Shown piece by piece: positions 17,132 through 26,551 of a stretch of DNA of 45,077 nt. Position numbers and translations under genes: made by a program. Source of the DNA: Methylobacterium gossipiicola (GTDB lineage: Bacteria > Pseudomonadota > Alphaproteobacteria > Rhizobiales > Beijerinckiaceae); the NCBI RefSeq assembly GCF_900113485.1, contig NZ_FOPM01000029.1, positions 1 through 45,077 of the forward strand, written 5' to 3'. Numbering within the stretch: position 1 is the first letter of the stretch; each line of letters starts with the position of its first letter. The notes beneath the pieces were generated by a model, which searched no databases, was not told the origin of the DNA, and was given only the letters and a program-made list of their open reading frames with translations.

Positions 17132-18256
17132 CTACTGGGCGACTTCGTTGCCGGCGTAGTTGATGGCGCCGTCCGCGCCCTTCTTCCAGATGTACATGAC
17201 GTAGTCCGGACGGGTGATGTCGCCCTTCTTGTCGTACGAGATGTCCCCGATCACCGTGTCGAAGGGCTTGCCCTGGTGCAGCACGGCCGCGACCTTCTGG
17301 CCGTCGGAGGATTTCGCCGCCTCCATGGCCTGCTTCAGGATCTGGACGGCGGCGTAGGAGTAGAGGGTGTAGCCTTCGGGGTCGAAGTTCGCCGCCTTGA
17401 AGGCGTCCACGGTGGCCTTGGATTTCGGGTTCTTGCGGGCGTCGGGCGAGAACGTCATGAGGGTGCCGTCCGAGCCGGGGCCCGCGACCTGCGCGAACTC
17501 GCGGTCGGCGATGCCGTCGCCGCCCATGAGGGGGGCCTTGAGGCCCTGGTCGCGCATCTGGCGGATGAGCAGGCCGGCTTCCGTGTAGACGCCGCCGAAA
17601 TAGACCACGTCGACGCCCGCCTGCTTCAGCTTCGACACCAGGGAGGAGAAGTCCTTCTCGCCCGGGTTGATGCCTTCGAAGATCGTGCTGGTGCCGCCCT
17701 TGGCTTTGAGCGCCTTCAGGGTCTCGTCGGCCAGCCCTCGTCCGTACGGGGTCTTGTCGTGCACGAAGGCGATCTTTTTGCCCTTGAACTTGTCGGCGAG
17801 GTAGGCACCCGCCACGGCGCCCTGCTGGTCGTCGCGGCCGCAGGTGCGGAACGTGTTCCAGTTGCCGCGCTCGGTGTACTTGATCGCCGTCGAGGCGGGG
17901 CTGATCTCGATGATGCCGGCTTCCTGAAGCACGTCGGAGACCGGGATCGAGACGCCGGAATTGAAGGCGCCGACCACGGCCTTCACGCCGTCGGACGCGA
18001 ACTTGTTGGCGACCGACACGCCCTGCTTCGGGTCGGAGGCGTCGTCGCCCACCGTCATCACGAGCTTCTCGCCGTTGACGCCGCCGGCCTTGTTGATGTC
18101 GGCGATGGCTTGGCTCGCGCCGGTCTTGATCTGCGCGCCGAAGGCGGCGTTCGGCCCGGTGACGGGCACGACGACGCCGATCTTGATCTCCGCCCGGGCC
18201 GCCGTGGCCGCGAGTATCAGGCTCAAGGCGACGCCGGCCGACAACACTGACTTCAT
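17132..18256 (-). CDS. livK: Branched-chain amino acid ABC transporter, periplasmic binding protein
   Basis: Captures the substrate in the periplasm and delivers it to LivHM. The 374-residue protein has a signal peptide (MKSVLSAGVALSLILAATAARA, cleavage about residue 22). The start of the type-I periplasmic binding fold follows (IKIGVVVPVTGPNAAFGAQI), with conserved NTFRTCGRDDQQG and KIAFVHDKTPYGRG. Length is typical for LivJ/LivK. The gene has its own Shine-Dalgarno sequence (agagggga) and comes last in the transporter cluster, 65 bases after the small membrane protein gene. The true ligand (leucine/isoleucine/valine, or an amide or urea as in some relatives) cannot be read from the sequence. 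Confidence 0.93.
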   Translation of the reverse strand: MKSVLSAGVALSLILAATAARAEIKIGVVVPVTGPNAAFGAQIKTGASQAIADINKAGGVNGEKLVMTVGDDASDPKQGVSVANKFASDGVKAVVGAFNSGVSIPVSDVLQEAGIIEISPASTAIKYTERGNWNTFRTCGRDDQQGAVAGAYLADKFKGKKIAFVHDKTPYGRGLADETLKALKAKGGTSTIFEGINPGEKDFSSLVSKLKQAGVDVVYFGGVYTEAGLLIRQMRDQGLKAPLMGGDGIADREFAQVAGPGSDGTLMTFSPDARKNPKSKATVDAFKAANFDPEGYTLYSYAAVQILKQAMEAAKSSDGQKVAAVLHQGKPFDTVIGDISYDKKGDITRPDYVMYIWKKGADGAINYAGNEVAQ

Positions 18257-18321
18257 GCTGGTTTCCCCTCTGGAAGCATCGGGCCGCCCGGCGCACCGGG
18301 ACGGCGGACGCGCGTGAAACG

Positions 18322-18680
18322 TTAGGGCGTGGCCCGCCGGTCCCGCCAGGTCAGCGGGCCGGTGCGCTCGTAGAGCCAGGCATATTGCCGGGTCATCTGG
18401 CCGGTGCGGGTGTAGCGATAGGCGAAGGCACCGACCGCGAGGACGAACGCCGCGTCCACGAGATAGGCCGGTCCGGACAGGAGCGTCCCCTCGAACAGGG
18501 CGTAATGCAGGAAGCGCGTCACGGCGGCGATGAGGAGCAGAGCCAGGGCGCAGTGCCAGAACGGACGCCAGCCGCGCGCGAGGCCGCTGCCGGTCATCCA
18601 GGCGGCCGAGCCGCCCATGGCCACGGTGACGAGGAGGAAGACTCCGATGGCGGGCCCGTCGAGCGCGAAGGATTCCGGCA

Positions 18681-18681
<1 letters not shown>
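18322..18681 (-). CDS. Small three-helix membrane protein within the liv operon (DUF6867-like)
   Basis: The 119-residue protein has three predicted membrane helices: around 12-32 (IGVFLLVTVAMGGSAAW), 41-63 (ALALLLIAAVTRFLHYAL) and 70-90 (YLVDAAFVLAVGAFAYRY), then a basic C-terminal tail. The start ATG at 18681 overlaps the livF stop (TGATG), so it is translationally coupled to the ATPase gene; a TTG at 18684 is an alternative. Small proteins of this type accompany liv operons in Rhizobiales. A role as accessory subunit is inferred, not shown. Confidence 0.75.
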
Positions 18682-19459
<778 letters not shown>

Positions 19460-19463
<4 letters not shown>

Positions 19464-20329
19464 GCGTGGGTTCCCGCAAGGCCGACTTCCGCTTCGACGG
19501 CCGCGACCTCCTCGTCATCGACACCGAGATAGGCGGCGATGACGCGGGTGTCGGTGCGGATCTCGTCGGGCGTGCCGTCGGCGATCTTGATGCCGTAATC
19601 GAGCACCACGATCCGGTCGGAGATCTGCATCACCACGGACATGTCGTGTTCGATGAGGAGGACGGAGGTGCCGAACTCGTCGCGGATGAGGCGCAGGAGG
19701 GTGTTGAGATCGGCCGATTCGCGCGGATTGAGGCCGGCGGCCGGTTCGTCGAGGCAGAGCAGCACGGGATCCGTGCACATGGCCCGGGCGATCTCCAGGC
19801 GGCGCTGGTCGCCGTAGGGCAGGTCGCCCGCTGGCTCGTCGGCCCGGTGGGTGAGGCCGATGCGCTCGATCCAGGCAGCGGCCTTGGCGATGGCCTCGTC
19901 CTGCGCCCGGCGATAGCCGGGCAGGCCGAGGATGCCCGCGAGGCTAAAAGCCGAGGCCCGCATCAAGGGCTTGTGCATGGCGACCAGCAGGTTCTCCAGC
20001 ACCGTCATCTGCGGAAACAGGCGGATGTTCTGGAAGGTGCGGGCGACGCGGGCGAGGCGATTGACGTCGTGGCCGGGCAGCCGTTCCAGGAGGTAGGTTT
20101 CGCCGCTCTCCTGGCGGAGTTGGATCATGCCCTCGGTGGGTTTGTAGAAGCCCGTGATGCAGTTGAAGACCGTGGTCTTGCCCGCGCCATTGGGGCCGAT
20201 GAGGGCGGTGATGTCGCCGCGCCCGACCTTGAACGAGACGTCGCCGACGGCGGTGAGGCCGCCGAACCGCATGGTGAGGTGGTCGACGACGAGGATCGGG
20301 TCGGCCGGGCCGCGGCGAGCCTGACTCAT
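19460..20329 (-). CDS. livG: Branched-chain amino acid ABC transporter ATPase LivG
   Basis: The 289-residue second ATPase of the transporter. It has Walker A GPNGAGKTT, a LivG-type insert after it (TGFYKPTEGMIQLRQESGE), the degenerate signature LPYGDQRRLEIARAM, Walker B LLCLDEPAAGLNP, and the H-loop in LIEHDMSVVM. The ATG at 20329 overlaps the livM stop by four bases. Past the usual LivG end the protein continues with an acidic tail (GVDDEEVAAVEAEVGLAG). Confidence 0.95.
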
Positions 20330-21717
20330 CGGGCGCGTGCTCCGAGGCGGACGGACGGGGTGCGTTCGGAAATGAGTCCGCGCGGGCGCCAGACCATCAT
20401 CGCCACCATGGCGAGGCCGAACAGCAGCAGGCGGTACTCGTTGGGATCGAAGCCCTCGCCGAACACCGCCTTGAGGAAGCCGAGGTTGCGCAGCAATTCC
20501 GGCGCGCCCACCATGGCGATGGCCGCGATCGCGACGCCGAGCTGGCTGCCCATGCCGCCGAGCACCACGATGGCCAGGATGATGGCGCTCTCGAGGAAGT
20601 TGAAGCTTTCCGGGCTCACGAAGCCCTGCCGCACGGCGAAGAACGAGCCGGCGAAGCCCGCAAACATGGCGCCCAGCGCGAAGGCCGTGAGCTTCGTCAT
20701 GGTGGTGTCGATGCCGAGCGACCGGCAGGCGATCTCGTCCTCGCGCAGGGCCTCCCAGGCGCGGCCCAGCGGCAGGCGGCGCATGCGCAGGGTCACGAGA
20801 TTGGTGATCAGCGCCAGCACCAGGATGAGGTAGTAGAGGAAGACCACCCGGTGCATCGGGTTGAAGGTGAGGCCGAAGAGATGGGCGAAACCGCCCTCCC
20901 CGGCCGTGAACGGGATGCCGAAGAAGCTCGCCCGGGGGATCGACGAGAGGCCACCGGAGCCGCCCGAGAAATCGACCCAGTTGATGAGGACGAGCCTGAT
21001 GATCTCGCCGAAGGCCAGGGTCACGATGGCAAGGTAGTCGCCCCGCAGGCGCAGCACCGGAAAGCCCAGCAGCACGCCGAAGGCCGCCGCGAACAATCCT
21101 GCGAGCGGCAGGCACACCCAGAACGACAGGCCGAACACCGTCGACAGCAGGGCGTATGAATAGGCGCCGACCGCATAGAAGGCGACGTAGCCGAGGTCGA
21201 GCAAGCCTGCGAGGCCCACCACGATGTTGAGGCCCCAGCCGAGCATCACGTAGGTCAGGATGAGGATGCCGAGATCGATCCAGTAGCGCCCATCCGACAG
21301 GCTGCCGGTGCCGAGGGCCGCGAGCAGCGGCAGCGTGAGGGCGACGCCGAGGGTGAGGGGGCCGATGATCCGACCGGGCCGCGCGACGCGGGCGGAAGCC
21401 TTGGTTTCCGCCGTCGCCAGGGTGCGGACCTCGCGGCGGCGCGCGACTTCACCGAGGACGAGGCGCTGGGCGAGGCGCAGGACGAACACGGCGGCGCACA
21501 GGCCGGCGACGAGGCCCCAGCGGCCGGTGAGTTCGAGGCCGGTGCCCTGCCCGAGATCCGTGCGGTAGGCCACCACGGGAATGCTCAGGCCCAGGGTCAC
21601 GAGGGCGAAGAGGGCCGCGTCCTTGATGATGTCGGGCAGGGCGGCCCCCGAGCGGCGCGCCACGGTCGGGGTCACCCGTCCGATCGTCGAAGCGTGTTGG
21701 GTCGAACCTTGCGCCAC
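20326..21717 (-). CDS. livM: Branched-chain amino acid ABC transporter permease LivM
   Basis: A 463-residue inner-membrane permease. The first 125 residues are an extension with two hydrophobic segments (around 30-50 and 66-86) and a basic loop, typical of longer LivM proteins. The conserved permease domain follows from about residue 145 (LTYVMLGWGLNIVVGLAGLLDLG), with the ATPase-coupling EAA-like region RAWEALREDEIACRSLGID. It starts with GTG at 21717, only one base after the livH stop, so coupling to livH is likely. Confidence 0.94.
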   Translation of the reverse strand: MAQGSTQHASTIGRVTPTVARRSGAALPDIIKDAALFALVTLGLSIPVVAYRTDLGQGTGLELTGRWGLVAGLCAAVFVLRLAQRLVLGEVARRREVRTLATAETKASARVARPGRIIGPLTLGVALTLPLLAALGTGSLSDGRYWIDLGILILTYVMLGWGLNIVVGLAGLLDLGYVAFYAVGAYSYALLSTVFGLSFWVCLPLAGLFAAAFGVLLGFPVLRLRGDYLAIVTLAFGEIIRLVLINWVDFSGGSGGLSSIPRASFFGIPFTAGEGGFAHLFGLTFNPMHRVVFLYYLILVLALITNLVTLRMRRLPLGRAWEALREDEIACRSLGIDTTMTKLTAFALGAMFAGFAGSFFAVRQGFVSPESFNFLESAIILAIVVLGGMGSQLGVAIAAIAMVGAPELLRNLGFLKAVFGEGFDPNEYRLLLFGLAMVAMMVWRPRGLISERTPSVRLGARAR

Positions 21718-21718
21718 G

Positions 21719-22636
21719 CTAGACCTTCTCCACTTCGGGGCGTCCGAGGATGCCGGACGGCTTGAAGATGAGCACCACGATCAGGATCAGGAACGCGGCC
21801 ACGTCCTTGTACTCGATTGAGAAGTAGGCCGACCAGAACGTCTCGATGAGGCCGATGATCAGGCCCCCGAGCACGGCCCCCGGCAGGGAGCCGATGCCGC
21901 CGAGCACCGCCGCCGTGAACGCCTTCACGCCCGGCACGAACCCGTCCGAGAACGAGACCACGCCGTAATACAGGAGGTAGAGGGTACCGGCGACGGCGGC
22001 GAGCGCGGCCCCGAGCACGAAGGTCAGGGAGATCGTGCGGTCGACGTTGATGCCCAGCAGCGCGGCCATGCGCCGGTCCTGCTCGCAGGCGCGCTGGGCC
22101 CGGCCGAACGGCGTGCGCTGCACGAGGTACCAGAAGCCGGCGAGGAGCAGCGCCGTCGTCGTCATGATGATCGCCTGCTTGTAGGACAGGGTCACGGTGT
22201 ATTGCTCGTTCTGGTAGAGAACGATGACGTCGCGGACGAGCGGCGGCACCGGCTTGTTGCGCGCGCCCTGCACCACCTGCACGAAGTTCGACAGGAAGAT
22301 CGACACGCCGATGGCCGAGATCAGGGGGGCCAGCCGGAACGAGCCCCGCAGGGGCCGGTAGGCCACGCGCTCGATGGCCCAGCCCCACAGGGCGGTGAGC
22401 ACCATGGCGAGGATCAGCACAACGAGGAACACCAGGGCCACCGAAGTGAGGCCGAGCCACGTCGTGAGGATGAGAAAGAAGATCAGCGCGATGAAGGACG
22501 AGAGCATGAAGACGTCGCCATGGGCGAAGTTCACCATGCCGATGATGCCGAACACCATGGTGTAGCCCAGTGCGATCAGGCCGTAGATCGATCCGAGCGT
22601 CAGCCCGTTGATGAACTGCTGGGCGAAGAATTCCAT
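21719..22636 (-). CDS. livH: Branched-chain amino acid ABC transporter permease LivH
   Basis: A 305-residue inner-membrane permease and the first gene of the livHMGF cluster. It opens with the family signature QFINGLTLGSIYGLIALGYT and MVNFAHGDVFML, contains about eight hydrophobic segments, and the coupling region RACEQDRRMAALLGIN. The ATG at 22636 has a ggaaagg Shine-Dalgarno sequence; an in-frame start at 22756 would add 40 residues unlike the family. The transporter promoter should lie in 22637-22742. Confidence 0.95.
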   Translation of the reverse strand: MEFFAQQFINGLTLGSIYGLIALGYTMVFGIIGMVNFAHGDVFMLSSFIALIFFLILTTWLGLTSVALVFLVVLILAMVLTALWGWAIERVAYRPLRGSFRLAPLISAIGVSIFLSNFVQVVQGARNKPVPPLVRDVIVLYQNEQYTVTLSYKQAIIMTTTALLLAGFWYLVQRTPFGRAQRACEQDRRMAALLGINVDRTISLTFVLGAALAAVAGTLYLLYYGVVSFSDGFVPGVKAFTAAVLGGIGSLPGAVLGGLIIGLIETFWSAYFSIEYKDVAAFLILIVVLIFKPSGILGRPEVEKV

Positions 22637-22742
22637 GGGCGCCTTTCCGGAACCTGCCGCCCTCGTGGCGCCGACCGTCTTTTCAGCGGACTGCCTCGCG
22701 AAGGGCGTGCCAGCTTGGCATGGTCCGAATGCGGGGCAGCGG

Positions 22743-23003
22743 TCAATCCTCGTCACGCGACGTTCCCGGACGGTCGCCGCCGCCTGAAACGGAAACGGCC
22801 CGGCACAGGGTGCCAGACCGTAGTTCTTCGGCGTCGAGGGGGCCGTCGTTGTCGGTGTCCACCAACGTAATCACCCTGTTCGCGCCAGCGCCCCTTGCGG
22901 AGGCCGGCAGTCTCTCAGGCAATCGAGGTTGCCACATCGTCATGGGCGAACGGTCGCAGGGCTCTTTCGTGTCGCCGTGGAAGCCTTCAACCTCTGGTTC
23001 CAA
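22743..23003 (-). pseudogene. Possible EF-hand protein remnant
   Basis: The frame contains one canonical 12-residue EF-hand loop, DTDNDGPLDAEE (about residues 49-60), with acidic residues at positions 1, 3, 5, 9 and 12, glycine at 6 and leucine at 8. It is followed by LRSGTLCRAV, which resembles the end of small secreted EF-hand proteins. The preceding 48 residues show neither a signal peptide nor a second EF-hand, and other frames do not supply them. I read this as the decayed C-terminus of a calcium-binding protein; a short functional gene or a chance match remain possible. Confidence 0.35.
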
Positions 23004-23048
23004 GTTGGAGGGGTGGCCGTTGACGCCGCCCCTCCGGATCGCGGCCGA

Positions 23049-23411
23049 TCAGTCGCGGGGTTTCGGAGCGGGCGGCGGGGGAACCGGCATGGCCGCGAGC
23101 TTGTCCAGGAGCTGAACGGCGATGTCGGCGCAGGCCCGCATGGACTCGTCGGCGGCGCATTTCACGTCGAGGGCGGTGTCGCCTCGCTCCAGGCGGAACT
23201 GCGCGGCCTTGGGCGGCGGCGGAGGCGCGTCCGGGCCGCCACGTGGTCCGCGCGGTCCGGCCTGGGGGCCGCCCGGCGGCGGGGGCGGCGAGGGCGCGCC
23301 GGCCTCCGGTCCGGGCCTCGGGCCGCCGGGCGGCGGCGGTGCGGGCTGGGCCACGGCGGCGGACGTCACGAGTATCGCGGCCGCGCTCAACAGGGCGATG
23401 GTCTTGGTCAT
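23049..23411 (-). CDS. Exported Pro/Gly-rich protein next to a two-component system
   Basis: The 120-residue protein has a signal peptide (MTKTIALLSAAAILVTSAAVAQ, about 22 residues). A 50-residue run of proline and glycine with PPPPGG repeats follows. The C-terminal 50 residues look folded, with two cysteines (VKCAADESMRACADI) likely to form a disulfide and a helix (IAVQLLDKLAAM). The ATG at 23411 is preceded by a gagagcctccc-type ribosome site. It follows the OB-fold-like gene by 82 bases on the same strand. No family is recognised. Confidence 0.7.
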   Translation of the reverse strand: MTKTIALLSAAAILVTSAAVAQPAPPPPGGPRPGPEAGAPSPPPPPGGPQAGPRGPRGGPDAPPPPPKAAQFRLERGDTALDVKCAADESMRACADIAVQLLDKLAAMPVPPPPAPKPRD

Positions 23412-23493
23412 GGGAGGCTCTCTCGATGAGGGTGCCCGGCCCCTTCGGGCAACGGGCAACCGGGGGTTAAGAACGCGAAGCCAGTCGGCGGGT

Positions 23494-24150
23494 TCAGAAC
23501 ACGCGCGTCTCGCGCACCCGTCCGTCGAAGCCGACATGGAGCTGGCGCTCGCGGCCGTCGGCGCCCCGTGCCGCCACGTCGAGGTGGCGCGGTCCCTGAC
23601 CCAGGACACGGATGTCGGAATATCCAGCGGCTTCCACGAGGGCCGTCAGGGTCGGCACGTCGGCCTTGGGGCCGAGGCCGACCTTATCCTTCGCCCAGTC
23701 GAGGGTGCCGGGGGGCGGACCGCCGGCGGGGCCGACCACCACCCGGCTGCCATCGGCGCGGGTGATGACCATGGCGTGGAGGAAGCCGTTCTCGAACCGG
23801 CCCTGGACGGTCACGGCCTCGCCGGCCTTCACCAGGGTTCCGCCCTCGCCGGCCCGGCCCGTCTCCACCAGGGCCTTGCCGGAACCGTCCTGCACGATGA
23901 ACTTGTTGCCGTAGATTTCGGCGACCTCGCCCTTGGCGGCGATGGCGGCCGACGGCTTCAGGGCCGAGATCGCCACGGGGGCGACGGGAGTCAGCGTCGC
24001 GGCGTTGTTCTGAGCCAGCGACAGGCCGACGGCGCCGAAGGCGAGGGGGGCGGCGATGGCGCCCGCCATCCAGGCGCGGCGGTTCGAGCGCTTCGTGGGC
24101 TTCGGGGTGAGGTCGGTGGCGGTGCCGTCGATGGTGTTCGATGTGGTCAC
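23494..24150 (-). CDS. Membrane-anchored OB-fold-like protein divergent from the response regulator
   Basis: The 218-residue protein has a basic N-terminal cytoplasmic part (PKPTKRSNRRAW) and a single hydrophobic segment (about 27-46, anchor or signal). A domain at about 70-130 then reads KGEVAEIYGNKFIVQDGSG ... VKAGEAVTVQGRF, much like bacterial OB-fold (BOF, YgiW/YdeI) proteins. The C-terminal part (about 165-218) is PepSY-like (TALVEAAGYSDIRVLGQG, LHVGFDGRVRE). It starts with GTG at 24150 behind an aagga site. It is divergent from the two-component operon with 147 bases between, so shared control is likely. The domain calls are by eye. Confidence 0.65.
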   Translation of the reverse strand: MTTSNTIDGTATDLTPKPTKRSNRRAWMAGAIAAPLAFGAVGLSLAQNNAATLTPVAPVAISALKPSAAIAAKGEVAEIYGNKFIVQDGSGKALVETGRAGEGGTLVKAGEAVTVQGRFENGFLHAMVITRADGSRVVVGPAGGPPPGTLDWAKDKVGLGPKADVPTLTALVEAAGYSDIRVLGQGPRHLDVAARGADGRERQLHVGFDGRVRETRVF

Positions 24151-24297
24151 GGTGTCGGGTCCTTCGTCTGCGTTGCCCTCTCGGGTTGACGCCGTTCTAG
24201 GGGGCCGCCTCCAATCCGATCTGAACCGGGCGGTTCAGCCCCGGTTTATCCGCCGGGCGTAGCTCGCCCCTTCACTCAGCCCAGGACCCCCGCCCGC

Positions 24298-24966
24298 ATG
24301 AAAATCCTGCTCGTGGAGGACGACGCGCCCCTCGCCGCCGAGATCGCCAAGGCGTTGCGTGCGGAGAACTTCGCCCTCGATCACGCCGTGAACGGCGAGG
24401 ACGGCCAGCATCTCGGCGAGACCGAGACCTACGATGCCGTGGTGCTCGACCTCGGCCTGCCCAAGCGCGACGGGATCGCGGTGCTGCAGGCGTGGCGGGC
24501 GGAGGGCCGGACGGTGCCGGTGCTCATCCTCACGGCCCGCGACGGCTGGAGCGACAAGGTGGCGGGGTTCAAGGCGGGGGCGGACGACTTCCTGGTGAAG
24601 CCGTTCCGGGTCGAGGAACTCGTGATCCGTCTGCGCGCCCTGGTGCGGCGCGCCACCGCCCACGGGGCGAACCGCGTGGTCTGCGGTCCCCTCACGTACG
24701 ATTCCGGGCTCGGCACCTTCGAGCGCGACGGCCTGCCCTTGAAGCTGACGGGTCTCGAATGGCGCGTGCTGTCCTGCCTCATCCTGCGCAAGGACGGGGT
24801 GGTGCCCAGGGGCCAGCTCATCGAGCGGGTCTATGATGGAGACGCCGACGTCGATTCGAACTCCGTCGAGGTCATCATCACGCGCCTGCGCCGCAAGATC
24901 GCCCCGGCCCGCATCGAGGGCGTGCGCGGCCACGGCTACCGGCTGATGCCGGGCGAGGCGGCATGA
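24298..24966 (+). CDS. OmpR/PhoB-family response regulator
   Basis: A 222-residue DNA-binding transcription regulator. The receiver domain (1-115) has the acidic pair in VEDDAP, phosphoacceptor Asp51 (VLDLGLPKRDG), the threonine in LILTARD and the lysine in FLVKPF. The winged-helix domain (125-220) has LEWRVLSCLI, GVVPRGQLIERVY and VEVIITRLRRKI ... GVRGHGYRL. The histidine kinase gene overlaps its stop by four bases. It is PhoP/QseB-like; the exact orthologue cannot be assigned. Autoregulation and control of the divergent 23494-24150 gene are likely but inferred. Confidence 0.93.
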   Translation: MKILLVEDDAPLAAEIAKALRAENFALDHAVNGEDGQHLGETETYDAVVLDLGLPKRDGIAVLQAWRAEGRTVPVLILTARDGWSDKVAGFKAGADDFLVKPFRVEELVIRLRALVRRATAHGANRVVCGPLTYDSGLGTFERDGLPLKLTGLEWRVLSCLILRKDGVVPRGQLIERVYDGDADVDSNSVEVIITRLRRKIAPARIEGVRGHGYRLMPGEAA

Positions 24967-26444
24967 GAGCGCCCAGTCCGGAGGCCCATCGCGAAAAGCC
25001 CGAGCGCCCTGCCCCACCGGAACACCGGCCTCCGCAGCCCGTGGTTCCGAAGACCGAGACTCCGAAATCTGACTCACCGAAGCCCGGGCGGCCGCCGGGG
25101 CCGCTCCATCCGGGGTCGCTGCAGCGCCGGCTCCTCGCCGCCGCCCTCGTGCTCATCACCGCAGCCTTGGTGGTGGCGGGCGTCGCCATCGGCCTCGTCC
25201 TGCACCGCTTCGTCCGGGGGCAGCTCGACAGCCGCCTCGACAGCCAGCTCGTCGCCCTTGGCGCAGGCCTCGAACGCGGTCCAGGCGGAGCCTTGCGCCT
25301 GTCGCGCGACTTCGACGGTCCCCCCTTCGACCGTGACCGGGCCGGCTGGTACTGGCAGGTCCGCCGGGGCGGACAGGTCCTGCGCTCGGGAAGCCTCGAC
25401 GGCCGCGACCTCGCCGCGCAGGCGAGCCCCGAGGGGCCGCGCGGTTCGGATCAACCGCGCCCGGCCGACGGAACCGGCCCCTGGGGCGAGAGCCTGATCC
25501 TCCGCGTCCTCGTCCTGCCGGCTGAGGGGCCAGGGCCGCCCACCGTCCTCGTCGCCTCGGCGCCGGCCGCCGCCCTGCGCGGCCCCCTGCGCGAGGCCGG
25601 CGGCGCCCTGGCGCTCATCCTCGGCATCCTCGGCGTGAGCCTCGTGGCCGGCACCCTGGCCCAGGTGCGCCTCGGCCTAAGGCCCCTGGAGCGCCTGCGC
25701 CGGGACCTCGCGGCGGTGCGGGCCGGGGAGCGGGACCGCGTGCCGGGCAAGCAGCCGGCGGAAATCCGGCCCTTGGTCGAGGAGGTCAATGCCCTCCTCG
25801 ACCAGAACGCGGCCAATCTCGAGCGCGCCCGCACCCATGTGGCCAACCTCGCCCACGGCTTGAAGACGCCCCTCGCCACCCTGACCCTCGCCCTGTCCGA
25901 CCGGACCCGCGACCCGGACGGCGTGCTCGCCAACCTCGTCGCCTCCATGGACCGGCAGGTGCGTCATCATCTCCGCCGCGCCCGCGCGGGGGCGCTGGGG
26001 GGCGCCACCCGGACCCGCACGCCGCTCGCCGAACCCGTCGCGGATCTCCGCACCACCTTCGCGCGGCTGTATTCGGAGAAGGGCCTCGTCCTCGACGTCA
26101 GCCTGCCGGCGGGGGCGGCCGTGGCCTGCGACGGCCAGGACCTCGACGAGATGCTCGGCAACCTCATCGACAATGCCTGTCAGTGGTGCCGGGGCTATGT
26201 CCGCATCAGCGCCGCAGCGTCGGAAGCCGGCCTCGTCGTCGCCGTGGAGGATGACGGGCCGGGCCTCGCCCCGGAGGCCGCCGCCGAGGCGGTCCGGCCC
26301 GGTCGACGCCTCGACGAGACCGTACCGGGGAACGGGTTCGGGTTGTCGATCACCCAGGAACTGGCCGAACTCTACGGCGGCGGCCTCCACCTCGACCGCT
26401 CGGGCCTCGGCGGCCTGCGCGCCGCCCTCACGCTCCCGGTCTGA
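24963..26444 (+). CDS. Sensor histidine kinase with a proline-rich N-terminal tail
   Basis: A 493-residue inner-membrane kinase. A cytoplasmic tail of about 50 residues, rich in Pro, Lys and Glu, comes first. TM1 is at about 57-80 and a periplasmic sensor region at about 81-211. TM2 is at about 212-233, followed by HAMP. The phospho-acceptor is His298 in NLAHGLKTPL, and the ATPase domain has NLIDNACQW (N box), EDDGPGL (G1) and GNGFGLSI (G2). It resembles PhoQ/QseC-type kinases. ATG at 24963 overlaps the regulator stop (ATGA). The sensor region has no recognised domain, so the signal is unknown. Confidence 0.92.
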   Translation: MRAPSPEAHREKPERPAPPEHRPPQPVVPKTETPKSDSPKPGRPPGPLHPGSLQRRLLAAALVLITAALVVAGVAIGLVLHRFVRGQLDSRLDSQLVALGAGLERGPGGALRLSRDFDGPPFDRDRAGWYWQVRRGGQVLRSGSLDGRDLAAQASPEGPRGSDQPRPADGTGPWGESLILRVLVLPAEGPGPPTVLVASAPAAALRGPLREAGGALALILGILGVSLVAGTLAQVRLGLRPLERLRRDLAAVRAGERDRVPGKQPAEIRPLVEEVNALLDQNAANLERARTHVANLAHGLKTPLATLTLALSDRTRDPDGVLANLVASMDRQVRHHLRRARAGALGGATRTRTPLAEPVADLRTTFARLYSEKGLVLDVSLPAGAAVACDGQDLDEMLGNLIDNACQWCRGYVRISAAASEAGLVVAVEDDGPGLAPEAAAEAVRPGRRLDETVPGNGFGLSITQELAELYGGGLHLDRSGLGGLRAALTLPV

Positions 26445-26453
26445 AACGGGATT

Positions 26454-26551
26454 CCGAAGGGCAAGCCCTTCGGCGGGGGTCGGGCGGAGCCCGACGAAGA
26501 GCCAGAGCCAGCCCTGGACCCGCGGAGGGCAAGCCCTTCGAGACCCGCTTT
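26454..26551. repeat. Cluster of palindromes at a convergent gene junction
   Basis: Between the kinase (+) and dCTP deaminase (-) stops lie several hairpins: an 8-bp stem with loop caag at 26454-26473, a 7-bp stem with loop gga at 26479-26495, and further pairing around ccagagccagccctgg. The word gggcaagcccttcg occurs twice within about 70 bases. The arrangement resembles the interspersed palindromic units found at gene ends in GC-rich alphaproteobacteria, and may terminate or protect both transcripts. Confidence 0.55.
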
